Source: an uncultured Clostridia bacterium (GTDB lineage Bacteria > Bacillota > Clostridia > Lachnospirales > CAG-274). From it: a DNA stretch of 64,000 nt. The stretch lies in assembly GCA_947630475.1 (NCBI GenBank), contig CANRHR010000003.1:116744-180743 (forward strand), written 5' to 3'. The notes beneath the pieces were generated by a model that was given only the letters and a program-made list of their open reading frames with translations, ran no database searches and was not told where the DNA came from. The position numbers were made by a program, and so were the translations under genes. The number at the start of each line of letters is the position of its first letter. The first letter of the stretch is position 1. Below, piece after piece: positions 9,223-18,218 of this stretch.

Positions 9223-9678
9223 TCACCTTCCCTTTCCCAGCTCGGAAATAAGCTTAACTTCACCCTGACCCATATTTAATTTTTTTGCTATCTCAGGAAT
9301 CGAAAGCCCCTGTTTTTGAAGCTTTCTTATATCCTTAAGCTTTGGATTTGAATAATTGCTTTTATTTTTTTCTTTGTTGGAAACGATAAAATTTAAATTT
9401 TCTTCTGATGAAAACTCTTCTTTCTTTTTTTCTTCAATCATTTGATAAAGAAAAAGCATTTCCTGATATTTTTCTTCAAACTCATCAAAAGCATCAGAGC
9501 AAAGTTTATTAAGCTCTTCTATAGCATTATCAGCATCATCTATAGCTTTATTCAAAAGAAGCTCCGCTCCCTTTGCCTCGTCAAGATTAAGCTTAAAAGC
9601 CTCTTCTTTTTTGAATACGGAAAAAATTATAAGAGCAAATCCAATAAAGATTAAACAAATCAATATAATATTTGTCAT
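9223..9678 (-). CDS. DUF6115 membrane protein, possible SwrB counterpart
   Basis: A 151-residue protein with an N-terminal membrane helix (residues 3-19), a Glu/Lys-rich coiled-coil middle and a C-terminal helix-turn-helix-like motif (KLQKQGLSIPEIAKKLNMG then VKLISELG). This layout fits the DUF6115 family. In Bacillus subtilis the gene behind sigD in the fla/che operon is swrB, a single-pass protein that promotes flagellar assembly. Position and architecture make this the likely counterpart; direct similarity cannot be measured here. Confidence 0.6.
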   Translation of the reverse strand: MTNIILICLIFIGFALIIFSVFKKEEAFKLNLDEAKGAELLLNKAIDDADNAIEELNKLCSDAFDEFEEKYQEMLFLYQMIEEKKKEEFSSEENLNFIVSNKEKNKSNYSNPKLKDIRKLQKQGLSIPEIAKKLNMGQGEVKLISELGKGR

Positions 9679-9690
9679 ATAAATTACCCC

Positions 9691-10005
9691 TTAAATACTA
9701 ACATCAAAAATCGATGAGCTTTTATTTTTTTTAATGCCGTCATCAGATTCATTATTGTTTTTTTCTTCTTTTTCGTTTTTATTGCGCTTATATTGACCCT
9801 TGTTTCCCTTTTGGTCATCTTTAATTTTTTCGCCCTCGGATTTATTTGACTGTATAGTCCTTTCGTTATCCTTGTTAACCTCCTGCCTAAGATGCTCTGA
9901 GAACATAATTTGCTGCTCGCCCTGCTGTTGGCTGTGGTTGTTTATTTTATTTACGTTTGCAGTATTATTAAGCATAATCTGCATATCAATAGGTTTTATT
10001 GACAT
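9691..10005 (-). CDS. Small hydrophilic protein of the flagellar operon, function unknown
   Basis: A 104-residue highly charged protein, rich in Lys, Asn, Glu and Gln, with no membrane segment. It begins MSIKPIDMQIMLNNTANV and ends with the short hydrophobic tail SSIFDVSI; the middle is low-complexity and probably disordered. Its place between fapA and the SwrB-like gene and its ribosome site argue for a real gene. Similar small proteins are found at this place in other clostridial flagellar operons, but I know of no assigned function. Confidence 0.75.
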   Translation of the reverse strand: MSIKPIDMQIMLNNTANVNKINNHSQQQGEQQIMFSEHLRQEVNKDNERTIQSNKSEGEKIKDDQKGNKGQYKRNKNEKEEKNNNESDDGIKKNKSSSIFDVSI

Positions 10006-10018
10006 TTTAAATCACCTC

Positions 10019-11596
10019 TTAGCTATGTGCGCCAATAATAACTTTGCCGTCTTTATTGTATAATGATGCAAAATTTAAATCATCTCTTACAAACATAACC
10101 GCATTGTTAATAGTAATTTTAACGCCTGTATAAATTATATCGGATGCCTCAACTCTTCCGTTCTTTTTATTAAGCATGCTTAAAAGATTATCGATCTTAG
10201 CCTGAGTATTGTTTATTTTAGTTTTGTACAAAATTTTAGCACGAATAGCCTCCATAAGCATTTTCTTTTTTGTATCTGAAAATTGCTTAATATCCTGTTT
10301 AGATAAATTATCAACTATTTTTTCGGTTTTAACCAAATCTATTTGATATTTTTCAATTTCCTCAACAGCCTCTTTGTATTTATCAAGCACATCCGGATTT
10401 ACGCCAACTTCTATTTCCGTAACAGTAGACATAGGAGAACCGATTGTTTTTGCCGATATTTTTTCACCAACAACTATTCTGCCTCCAACAAGAAGGCCTC
10501 TTCTGCCTATAAGAGTAAGCACTCCTCCGCATTTAACGCTGGAATGCATTATAGAGTTTGCGTTTATATTGCCTGAGGCATAAAGTCTGGCATTTTCGAC
10601 AAAGTTTGCGTTGATATCTCCGCCTGCCTGAATAAGAGCCTTTCCTCCTCCCTGAACTCCTTTCATAAGCATTATATCGCCTTTAGCTTTAATTGTTGCT
10701 CCCTCAATAGGGCCTTCAATTTCAACATTTGCGCCGGCATTAATGGTAAAGCCTGAAAGAACCCCTCCTTTTACTATAACAGTTCCTATAAAATCAATAT
10801 TTCCGGTTGTGTTGTCCACATCTCCGCCAATTTCAAGTACAGGCAGAATACTGACTCTTCCGTCCATATAAAATATTCGTCCGCTGGTTTCCGAAACAAG
10901 CGTAACCCCATCGGGAAGAATCCTTGTTCCTTTTCCTTTTGGCAATGTAGGCGCTCTTTTTGCCTTGTTTGCAGGAATTGCCTTGCCCAAAACATTAATG
11001 CCGTCCTCACCGTTTACCTGCGGATGTGATACTGCAAGAACCTGATCTTCAACCGCAACCTCAAACAAATCAATATTTCTGTAATCAACAGAGCCATCTT
11101 CAAGCTCTTTTGGCTTAAGAGTTTTCTTTTTTGTTTCAAAAAAATACTCAATATATCCATCAACGCCATGCTTTGGAGGCTCTCCAAATGCCACATGATA
11201 CCATACTGCATATTCTTTATCTCTTACTATATTTTCAATAAGATCGTTATCTATACCAAATCTTACGCCGTTTGCATTCAAATCCGCAATTATCTCATCT
11301 TTCGTTAATAAACTTCCGCTGAAAACAGGCTCAAAAAAGCGTATTGAAGCAGTCATTTTATCTTCGCTTACTTCAATTTCAATGCTTTCGTTTCTCGGCG
11401 TAACATCTGTATTATCAGAAATTTTCTGTTCTTCCGCCTTTGTACGTATTGCATTTTCTATTGCAATAAAATCAACGTCTTTAATTTGATAATGCTTAAC
11501 CAATCTAAGTATGGTTGATTTAACATTTTGAGCATCATGATTGATAACTACATATATACCATCTTTTCTCAATTCAATTTTTGTCTTTTCTGCCAT
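10019..11596 (-). CDS. FapA family protein (flagellar assembly protein A, DUF342)
   Basis: A 525-residue cytoplasmic protein of the FapA/DUF342 family. The N-terminal domain (about residues 1-180) is followed by a right-handed beta-helix with repeated glycine-rich turns (IGGDVDNTTGNIDF, VKGGVLSGFTINAGANVEIEG, GVQGGGKALIQAGGDI) and a C-terminal coiled coil with a short beta tail. The family is linked to polar flagella and signalling, but its exact job in Firmicutes is not clear. The ATG at 11594-11596 follows GGAGGG; an upstream ATG lies in the intergenic repeat and is rejected. Confidence 0.88.
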   Translation of the reverse strand: MAEKTKIELRKDGIYVVINHDAQNVKSTILRLVKHYQIKDVDFIAIENAIRTKAEEQKISDNTDVTPRNESIEIEVSEDKMTASIRFFEPVFSGSLLTKDEIIADLNANGVRFGIDNDLIENIVRDKEYAVWYHVAFGEPPKHGVDGYIEYFFETKKKTLKPKELEDGSVDYRNIDLFEVAVEDQVLAVSHPQVNGEDGINVLGKAIPANKAKRAPTLPKGKGTRILPDGVTLVSETSGRIFYMDGRVSILPVLEIGGDVDNTTGNIDFIGTVIVKGGVLSGFTINAGANVEIEGPIEGATIKAKGDIMLMKGVQGGGKALIQAGGDINANFVENARLYASGNINANSIMHSSVKCGGVLTLIGRRGLLVGGRIVVGEKISAKTIGSPMSTVTEIEVGVNPDVLDKYKEAVEEIEKYQIDLVKTEKIVDNLSKQDIKQFSDTKKKMLMEAIRAKILYKTKINNTQAKIDNLLSMLNKKNGRVEASDIIYTGVKITINNAVMFVRDDLNFASLYNKDGKVIIGAHS

Positions 11597-11619
11597 AATA
11601 AACCCTCCAAAAAAATCCA

Positions 11620-11719
11620 TGATATTCGTACTGCGCTATGCTGCGTACTCATAACCGACGGCTTATGACGAAGCCAAGTATCCGCCGCCTGAGGCAGGTA
11701 CTTACTTAGTCGGTTAAAA
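11620..11719 (-). repeat. Structured intergenic repeat, copy B
   Basis: A 100-base element fills the space between the sigma-28 gene and fapA. Outer arms TAACCGAC and GTCGGTTA can pair and enclose two hairpins (GGCTT/AAGCC, and a GCC-rich one with TACTT/AAGTA outer pairs). Its right end overlaps the stop codon of the sigma-28 gene at 11714-11716, so it forms the start of the 3' untranslated region. It matches copy C closely over its outer blocks. Confidence 0.8.
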
Positions 11720-12475
11720 AAATAAAACACCATCATTTTTACCAAGCTTCATTTTTAAATTTCTAACGGCATTTGAATGAATCTGGGAAACTCTGGATTC
11801 GGAAACGCCAAGTATTTTGCTTATTTCTTTTAATGTCAATTCTTCATAATAATATAAGGTAATAACCTGTCTTTGCTTTTCACTTAAGCTTTTTATTCCC
11901 TCGGCAAGCATTTTTTTAAGTTCTTTATTTTCAAGCTGCTGTTCGGGAGTATCTATTTTAGATCCTATAAGTCCTTCATTCACCTTTTCGTGATTTTGTT
12001 CAAGGTAGTCATCCAGTGACAGAAGTGAGGAAATATTTGATTTTTTTATAAGTTCTCTGACTTCTTCAACACTTATTTTAAGATTTTGGGCTAATTCATC
12101 TTCCGTCGGAGATCTGCCGTTTTTCATTTCAAAATCGGAAATCGATTGTTCAAGGACTTTGCTTCTGTTCCTCATAGATCTTGGAACCCAATCCATCTTT
12201 CGAATATTATCTATAATAGCGCCACGTATTCTTAGGGCAGCATATGTTTCAAATTTAACATTTTTATCAGCATCAAATTTATCTATAGCATCTATAAGGC
12301 CAAAAATACCATAGCTTATCAAATCTTCAAATTCTACATATGTACCGATATGCGCACTGACTCTTGATGCGGCATATTTAACCAAATAAGCATATTCCAA
12401 TATAAGCTTTTCCCTTATTTCCGGTGATCTGTTTTTATTATATTCAGACCAAACAGCATTTTTATCGCTATGCAT
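11714..12475 (-). CDS. sigD: Flagellar sigma factor, sigma-28 (SigD/FliA)
   Basis: A 253-residue sigma-70 family factor that directs RNA polymerase to late flagellar promoters such as flagellin. Region 2 is visible (VEFEDLISYGIFGLIDAIDKFD, then FETYAALRIRGAIID), with the family hallmark DWVPRSMR in region 3. Region 4 carries the helix-turn-helix LKEISKILGVSESRVSQIHS. The start has GAGGTGAG upstream. It follows cheD and a small membrane gene as in other Firmicutes. The anti-sigma factor FlgM is not in the window. Confidence 0.96.
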   Translation of the reverse strand: MHSDKNAVWSEYNKNRSPEIREKLILEYAYLVKYAASRVSAHIGTYVEFEDLISYGIFGLIDAIDKFDADKNVKFETYAALRIRGAIIDNIRKMDWVPRSMRNRSKVLEQSISDFEMKNGRSPTEDELAQNLKISVEEVRELIKKSNISSLLSLDDYLEQNHEKVNEGLIGSKIDTPEQQLENKELKKMLAEGIKSLSEKQRQVITLYYYEELTLKEISKILGVSESRVSQIHSNAVRNLKMKLGKNDGVLFF

Positions 12476-12504
12476 TATCTCACCTCATATTAAGAAATGA
12501 AATT

Positions 12505-12762
12505 TTATAATGAAATTTCATCCTGCTCCTGTTCATCTTCAAATTCAGCGTCTGAAATTTCACTTTCCTCTTCTTTTATTTTAGCCTCTTCAAGGCCTTT
12601 GTCAATAATCTTTTTAAAAACAGAGCCTATAATATAAAAAACAACAATTGTAATAATCAAGCCAACAGCAGCTTTTGTAAGAGATTCAAAAAAAATAAAT
12701 GAAAACAAAGCAACCGCAATGGCGGCAATCAAAGTTATGATAATATGTAATTTTTCATACAT
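12505..12762 (-). CDS. Small two-helix membrane protein of the flagellar operon
   Basis: An 85-residue protein with two membrane helices (about residues 6-24 and 30-50) and an acidic cytoplasmic tail of about 30 residues rich in Glu and Asp. The family is not recognised. The gene lies between cheD and the sigma-28 gene with spacings of 15 and 29 bases, so it is co-transcribed with them. A role at the flagellar base or in signalling is only a guess from the neighbours. Confidence 0.75.
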   Translation of the reverse strand: MYEKLHIIITLIAAIAVALFSFIFFESLTKAAVGLIITIVVFYIIGSVFKKIIDKGLEEAKIKEEESEISDAEFEDEQEQDEISL

Positions 12763-12777
12763 AAATAAATCCCACCT

Positions 12778-13272
12778 TTACAAAACATAAGTACCATGGC
12801 CTATAGTTTTAACAATCAAGCTTCCGGTTTCCGAATAAAGCTCTATTGTTCTTCCGTAATTTTCACCGACATGCTGCGCTACTATAGGTATTTTAAGTGA
12901 ATTAAGTATTTTTATTGTTGCCTCAATATTCCTGTCACCGATTCTCATGGATTCATTTTTTGAATCAAAGGCGAACATCTGAGCTCCTCCTGCTATTTTT
13001 GCCTGCAAATAAGCTTTGTTTGCACCGATTTGGAGCATATCCTTAACCAATTTTACAGCAGCTGAATCAACAAATTTGGCAAGATTTGAATTATTGCTTA
13101 TTTTAGTGCTGTCGGGAAGCATTGCATGCGCCAATCCTGCAATTTTTGTACTTGGATCATAAAGTGCAATGCCTATACAAGAACCTAAACCAAGTGTTGT
13201 TAAAATTCCCGGAGATCGTGTTACATTCATATCAGCCATTCCGATTATAATCATATTTTCTATACTGTTCAT
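12778..13272 (-). CDS. cheD: Chemoreceptor glutamine deamidase CheD
   Basis: A 164-residue enzyme that deamidates glutamines of methyl-accepting chemotaxis proteins. The catalytic cysteine (C32, in GLGSCIGIALYDP) and histidine (H49, in AGLAHAMLP) are present, as is the later AKIAGGAQMF segment. GGAGGC precedes the start. In Bacillus CheD works with the phosphatase CheC and follows cheB-cheA-cheW-cheC; none of those genes is nearby. The CheC-like domains of FliY in this operon are the nearest possible partner. Confidence 0.94.
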   Translation of the reverse strand: MNSIENMIIIGMADMNVTRSPGILTTLGLGSCIGIALYDPSTKIAGLAHAMLPDSTKISNNSNLAKFVDSAAVKLVKDMLQIGANKAYLQAKIAGGAQMFAFDSKNESMRIGDRNIEATIKILNSLKIPIVAQHVGENYGRTIELYSETGSLIVKTIGHGTYVL

Positions 13273-13300
13273 AAGTAAAGCCTCCGACAGCTATAATAAA

Positions 13301-13963
13301 CTAACTTTTTTTAGCCGTTCTTATTTGTTCATTATATATATACCTTATAATCATATCTCTTTCACTTTCTTTAATGGATAAAAATTCAGCTCTGTACTGA
13401 AATTTATAATTTTCTTTGTAGTATTGCTGTTTTTGTACAATTTTGGCGGAGCTTACAATATAATCTTCACCTATAGGCACATTACATTTAATCAAATCAT
13501 CCACATCAAGCTTTTCATCCGAAACAAACCTTATTCCCCCTGCGCTTATATCCTTTATAAGACCTTCAAGAGAAATATTGTTAAAATCAAATTCATCTTG
13601 CGTTTCATTTTCATCAAGTCTGTCAAAATTAAACTTCGCCAAATATTCATATCTGAAAAACTCTCTTCTTTGAAATTTTTCGCCCTCAGAGCAAAGCTCA
13701 ACCAACATAAGATTAAAATTTTCTTTTTTGACGTATTTTACAACCTTTGCCGTATAATTAAACATACCTTTTTCTGTGTAAAACAGCATTTTATAATTTA
13801 TGCCCATAGGAAGCTTAACCAAAGAACCATATGAAATAGGCATTTGAATAAGAATAAGATTATTATCGCAAACCTCTTCAACAACAGATATATATGAAGT
13901 TGTTTTTTCTTCTCTGTCTAAGCTTATTTCAACTCTATTGCCTTCACTTATAACAGCCGGCAT
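13301..13963 (-). CDS. PilZ-domain c-di-GMP receptor, YcgR/flagellar brake type
   Basis: A 220-residue protein with an N-terminal YcgR-like domain (about residues 1-95) and a C-terminal PilZ domain. The c-di-GMP binding motifs are present: the arginines of QRREFFR at residues 98-104 and DISAGG at 138-143. Proteins of this type slow the motor or act on the stators when c-di-GMP rises. Its place behind flhG supports a role in motility control. GGAGGAG precedes the start. Confidence 0.9.
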   Translation of the reverse strand: MPAVISEGNRVEISLDREEKTTSYISVVEEVCDNNLILIQMPISYGSLVKLPMGINYKMLFYTEKGMFNYTAKVVKYVKKENFNLMLVELCSEGEKFQRREFFRYEYLAKFNFDRLDENETQDEFDFNNISLEGLIKDISAGGIRFVSDEKLDVDDLIKCNVPIGEDYIVSSAKIVQKQQYYKENYKFQYRAEFLSIKESERDMIIRYIYNEQIRTAKKS

Positions 13964-13984
13964 TTAATATCTCCTCCAAAACAT

Positions 13985-14878
13985 TTAATTATTTAAAATT
14001 TCTGCAAGTCTTTTCATAAAACCTTTAATTCCCAAATTTTTGCCTTTAATCGTATAATCTATATTCATCAATTTATAGCTTATATTTGATATACACCTTG
14101 TAAATTCACAATTAGGATACAAAATTGAAGCCGGCTCCTGTTTTTTTACTGCCTTAACCAAAAAATTATCATAAGGGATAAAACCCAAATTTTCTATATT
14201 TATATCTAAAAACTTAGATGAAGCTTTATTAATTTTATTATATATTTCAAGCCCTTCGTTTTCATCGTCCACCCTGTTTACAACCATTTTAAAAGCCGGA
14301 AGCTTAACGGACTCCATTCTTATTGTTTTAATCAATGAATAAGCATCCGTAATAGAGGTTGGCTCAGGCGTTGTAACAATAATCGTTTCATCGGAGGCTT
14401 TTATAAAATTAATTACCGAACGAGATATTCCGGCGCCGGTATCTATAATTATTATATCAGAAATTGCATCAAGATAAGAAAAATTATTTATAAAATAAGA
14501 CAGTTGTCTTTCAGAAACATTAGAAAGCTCCTTAAGACCGGATCCGCCCGATATAAACTTAATTCCCATAGGGCCATCAGTTAAAACGTCTTCTATATCT
14601 TTATCCCCTCTTAAAACATCTGCCAGAGAATATTTTGGCATTATTCCAAAAAGCACTTCTATATTTGCAAGCCCAAAATCAGCATCAATTATAACAACCT
14701 TTTTATTAAGCTTACTGAATTGTATAGCTATATTAACCGAAAAATTAGTTTTTCCAACCCCACCCTTGCCGCTTGTAACAGTTATGACCCTAGATGAAAG
14801 ATCCATAGATTCTCTGTTTTGCTCTTTGGTTTTTTCGGCTCTATTTAATAAATTTCTTAAATTATTCGCTTGATCCAT
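13985..14878 (-). CDS. flhG: Flagellar number regulator FlhG (MinD-like ATPase, YlxH)
   Basis: A 297-residue ParA/MinD-family ATPase. The deviant Walker A motif VTSGKGGVGKTNFSVNIA (residues 34-51), the switch VVIIDADFGLANIEV and IIIDTGAGIS are all present. FlhG works with the GTPase FlhF to set number and placement of flagella by stimulating FlhF and binding switch proteins. The gene overlaps the 3' end of flhF by 17 bases, and its GGGAGT ribosome site lies inside flhF. Confidence 0.94.
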   Translation of the reverse strand: MDQANNLRNLLNRAEKTKEQNRESMDLSSRVITVTSGKGGVGKTNFSVNIAIQFSKLNKKVVIIDADFGLANIEVLFGIMPKYSLADVLRGDKDIEDVLTDGPMGIKFISGGSGLKELSNVSERQLSYFINNFSYLDAISDIIIIDTGAGISRSVINFIKASDETIIVTTPEPTSITDAYSLIKTIRMESVKLPAFKMVVNRVDDENEGLEIYNKINKASSKFLDINIENLGFIPYDNFLVKAVKKQEPASILYPNCEFTRCISNISYKLMNIDYTIKGKNLGIKGFMKRLAEILNN

Positions 14879-16142
14879 TATTTATACTCCCTAACAATGC
14901 CTTAGCAATCTTTTCGGGCCTGACAAGCTCAAAATCATCCGGAACATTTTGACCGGAGCTTATATAAGAAACTTCTCTTCCCGTTTCATGACATAAATTT
15001 AAAATAGAACCTAAATGAAGGGTTTCATCAAGCTTAGTCAATATAAGCTTAAAATCTGTAAACTGTGAATAAGCATCTATTATATTAAGCAAATCTTCGC
15101 ATTTTGTTGTTATACTCAAAACCAAATACACATTCGGAGATTCAACGGCATCCAAAAGCTGTTTAAGCTCTTGTATATTTTCTTTATTTTTGTGAGAACG
15201 TCCGGCAGTATCAATAAAAATATAATTATAAATAGCTCTTAAATTTTCAATTTCCTTTTTCATATCATCGGGATTATAAACAACAGCTACTTCACTGTCC
15301 AAAATTTCCGCATAAGTTTTAAGCTGTTCAACAGCCGCAATTCTATATGTGTCCGCCGATATAAAGCCTACGGTTTTGCTGTGATTAATAATCAAATCTG
15401 AAGATATTTTTGCCATTGTTGTTGTTTTGCCAACACCGGTAGGGCCGATAAAAACAATATTTTTTGCAAATTTATCGCTGCTTTCGATTATTTCCGAAGG
15501 CTTGCCCAGCATATTTACAATTTTATTGTATACTATCTTAACCATAAGATTAAGATTTATTGAATTAATATCTTCAACATTTTCAATGTCTTCTAAAAGC
15601 TCTTCCGCTATTTTGGGCATAATCTCCTGCTCAACCAAAGAATCATAAAAAAACTGGAGCAGTTCATTATCATATTTTCTTTTTCCATCTTGAATTTGAG
15701 CTGATGCAGCTGCTTGAGCTTTAGATGATGTAAGCTTTGCCAATGTCTTATTTAAAAGATTTTCTGTATCGGCAAGTTTTTTTTCAAGTTTGTTTATTTC
15801 TTCGTCTTTCTTTTTTATCTTTATTTCATTTTCCGCATTTTTAAGTGTTTCTTCAATTTTAGCTTTAAATTTCTCTTCATTTTTGCTGTTTTCATTACTT
15901 GAAGATATATTTTTATTGCCTGTCTTAAGTATTTTTTCTTTTAATTCTTCTCCGGAGATTTTAACAAGAGGTCTGTCCTCATAAGCTGCCGTAACCTCAA
16001 CATAGGGCTTTTTAAAAATAGATGAAATTCCGTGCGGCTTAACTTTTTTTACATTCAAAACCACGGCATCATCACCAAGTTCACCTCTAATCATCTCAAC
16101 AGCCTGTGCCTCTGTAGGCGCTTCAAATTTTTTTAATTTCAT
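14862..16142 (-). CDS. flhF: SRP-type GTPase FlhF
   Basis: A 426-residue signal-recognition-particle family GTPase that marks the site of flagellar assembly. The N-terminal B domain is followed by a Lys/Glu-rich coiled coil (about residues 90-140), then the NG domain with the P-loop GPTGVGKTTTMAKI, the DTYRIAAVEQL motif, the G3 motif DTAGRS and LTKLDETLHLG. The start overlaps the flhA stop by one base (TAATG). The partner gene flhG overlaps its end. Confidence 0.96.
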   Translation of the reverse strand: MKLKKFEAPTEAQAVEMIRGELGDDAVVLNVKKVKPHGISSIFKKPYVEVTAAYEDRPLVKISGEELKEKILKTGNKNISSSNENSKNEEKFKAKIEETLKNAENEIKIKKKDEEINKLEKKLADTENLLNKTLAKLTSSKAQAAASAQIQDGKRKYDNELLQFFYDSLVEQEIMPKIAEELLEDIENVEDINSINLNLMVKIVYNKIVNMLGKPSEIIESSDKFAKNIVFIGPTGVGKTTTMAKISSDLIINHSKTVGFISADTYRIAAVEQLKTYAEILDSEVAVVYNPDDMKKEIENLRAIYNYIFIDTAGRSHKNKENIQELKQLLDAVESPNVYLVLSITTKCEDLLNIIDAYSQFTDFKLILTKLDETLHLGSILNLCHETGREVSYISSGQNVPDDFELVRPEKIAKALLGSINNGSSE

Positions 16143-18181
16143 TAAAGTCCCACCATTCCAATCGACTGTATTTCAGCAGTCGGCTCAATTTCATTATATG
16201 ATAATACAATTAAATCAGGTGCAATTTGTTCAACAAGCTTCCTGAAATATGTTCTTACTATCGGAGAAGTTAATATAACAGGCTGAAGCCCAAGAGAAGT
16301 AAGCTTATTAATCTCTTTGTTAAGATTATTAAACATTTTTTGAGTTTTATCAGGCTCAAAAGCAATATAAGAACCCTGCTCAGTCTGCTGAACGCTGTTC
16401 ATTATCTCCTGCTCAAGTTCAGGGTCAAGAGTAATAACCTTGTTGGCTGACTCCGTAAAATATTTTTGTGAAATACTTCTTCTCAACGCCTGCCTTGCAT
16501 ACTCTGTAAGCATATCGGTATCTCTTGTAATATGAGCATAATCAGCCAAAGTTTCAAGTATGGTAACAAGATCTCTTATAGATATTCCCTCTCTAAGCAA
16601 ATTAGCGAGAACTTTTTGTATATCTCCTATGCCTAAAAGTTTTGGCACAAGCTCTTCAACAAGAACCGGATTATTTTCCTTAACATTATCTATAAGTGTT
16701 TGAACGTCCTGCCTTGAAAGAAGCTCATGCAGATTACCTCTTATAACCTCGGTCAAATGAGTTGCAATAATAGCCGGAGGGTCTACAACAGTATAACCCA
16801 GTGCCTCGGCACGTTCTCTCTGGGATTCGGAGATCCACAAAGCCGGCAGCCCAAGGTATGGTTCAATGGTTTCAATACCGTCTATTTCTTCTTCTACATA
16901 ACCGGGATTCATTGCCATGTAATGGTCAAATAATATTTCTCCTCCCGCAACATCAACACCTTTAATCAATATTCTGTATTGATTAGGGCCAAGCTTTATA
17001 TCATCTCTAAGACGTATAACAGGCACAACAGCGCCAAGCTCAAGAGCAATCTGACGTCTTATCATAACAACTCTGTCAAGCAAATCTCCGCCCTGAGAAT
17101 TATCAACCAACGGAATAAGCCCATAGCCGAATATTAACAATATAGGGTCTACATTAAGCAGCGATATTACATTTTCGGGTCGTCTTATTTCTTCAACATC
17201 TTTGTCTTCGGCTGTAATTTCGGTTTTAACCTCCGCAAGCCTTTTGCTTCTTTCCAAAGCTCTTCCGCAAAAAATAAGCAGAATACCAAAAGGAATGAAA
17301 AAATACCAAGGCAAAGGCGTAAATCCCAAGAAAATCATTACCAAACCGCTGATATAGAGCGTAAGAGGTATATCAAAAATCTGTTTGGCAAGCAGTCTTC
17401 CGATTCCTGCATCATCGGAAGATTTTGTTACAAGAATACCTGTTGCCGTAGAAATAAGAAGCGCAGGAATCTGCCCAACAAGACCATCACCTATAGTCAT
17501 AAGCGTATAAACCTGAAGAGCATCGCCAAAGCTTAGCCTTGTTCCGGTAGCCAAACCGGTAACGCCAAGCGTAACACCGCCAATCAAGTTTATAAATGTA
17601 ATAACAATACCGGCTATAGCATCGCCTTTAACAAACTTTGAAGCACCATCCATCGCTCCAAAAAATGTAGATTCATCTTGAATTTCTTTTCTTCGCTCTT
17701 TAGCTTCTTCTTCGGTTATTATGCCTGTATTAAGATCCGCATCTATTGCCATCTGCTTACCGGGCATAGCGTCAAGAGTAAACCTTGCCGTTACCTCTGC
17801 AACTCTGTCTGAACCTTTTGTAATAACCAAAAAATTTACAATAACGATAATAGCAAATATAATTATACCTACAACAAGGTTGCCGCCTGCAACGAAATTA
17901 CCGAATGTATTAACAACCTCTCCCGCATAGCCCTGGCCCAAAATAAGACGGGTAGAACAAATATTAAGAGCTATCCTAAACAATGTTGTAATCAGCAGCA
18001 ATGTAGGAAACAGGCTCATATCCAACGATTTTTTTGAATACAATGCATCAAGCAAAATTGTAAGAGCAAAGAAAATATTTATCATAAACAAAAAATCGAG
18101 TACAAAAGCCGGAGGCGGAACCATTATTATAAGGACAATGCCAACTATAAATATGCCCAGATACATTTCCTTTAATTTCAT
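16142..18181 (-). CDS. flhA: Flagellar export gate protein FlhA
   Basis: A 679-residue component of the proton-driven type III export gate. The N-terminal third has about eight membrane helices with the FHIPEP-family signature (RVAEVTARFTLDAMPGKQMA and TGIITEEEAKERR). The C-terminal half is the cytoplasmic ring domain that docks chaperone-substrate complexes. The length is normal. It lies between flhB and flhF as in Bacillus. Confidence 0.97.
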   Translation of the reverse strand: MKLKEMYLGIFIVGIVLIIMVPPPAFVLDFLFMINIFFALTILLDALYSKKSLDMSLFPTLLLITTLFRIALNICSTRLILGQGYAGEVVNTFGNFVAGGNLVVGIIIFAIIVIVNFLVITKGSDRVAEVTARFTLDAMPGKQMAIDADLNTGIITEEEAKERRKEIQDESTFFGAMDGASKFVKGDAIAGIVITFINLIGGVTLGVTGLATGTRLSFGDALQVYTLMTIGDGLVGQIPALLISTATGILVTKSSDDAGIGRLLAKQIFDIPLTLYISGLVMIFLGFTPLPWYFFIPFGILLIFCGRALERSKRLAEVKTEITAEDKDVEEIRRPENVISLLNVDPILLIFGYGLIPLVDNSQGGDLLDRVVMIRRQIALELGAVVPVIRLRDDIKLGPNQYRILIKGVDVAGGEILFDHYMAMNPGYVEEEIDGIETIEPYLGLPALWISESQRERAEALGYTVVDPPAIIATHLTEVIRGNLHELLSRQDVQTLIDNVKENNPVLVEELVPKLLGIGDIQKVLANLLREGISIRDLVTILETLADYAHITRDTDMLTEYARQALRRSISQKYFTESANKVITLDPELEQEIMNSVQQTEQGSYIAFEPDKTQKMFNNLNKEINKLTSLGLQPVILTSPIVRTYFRKLVEQIAPDLIVLSYNEIEPTAEIQSIGMVGL

Positions 18182-18218
18182 TATAAAACTCCCCTTTTAG
18201 CAGGTTGGTCAAAAGTCG

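Noticed and set aside
10786..11211. Two extra minus-strand frames inside fapA
   Set aside because: They are out-of-frame readings of the fapA coding region, which is continuous.
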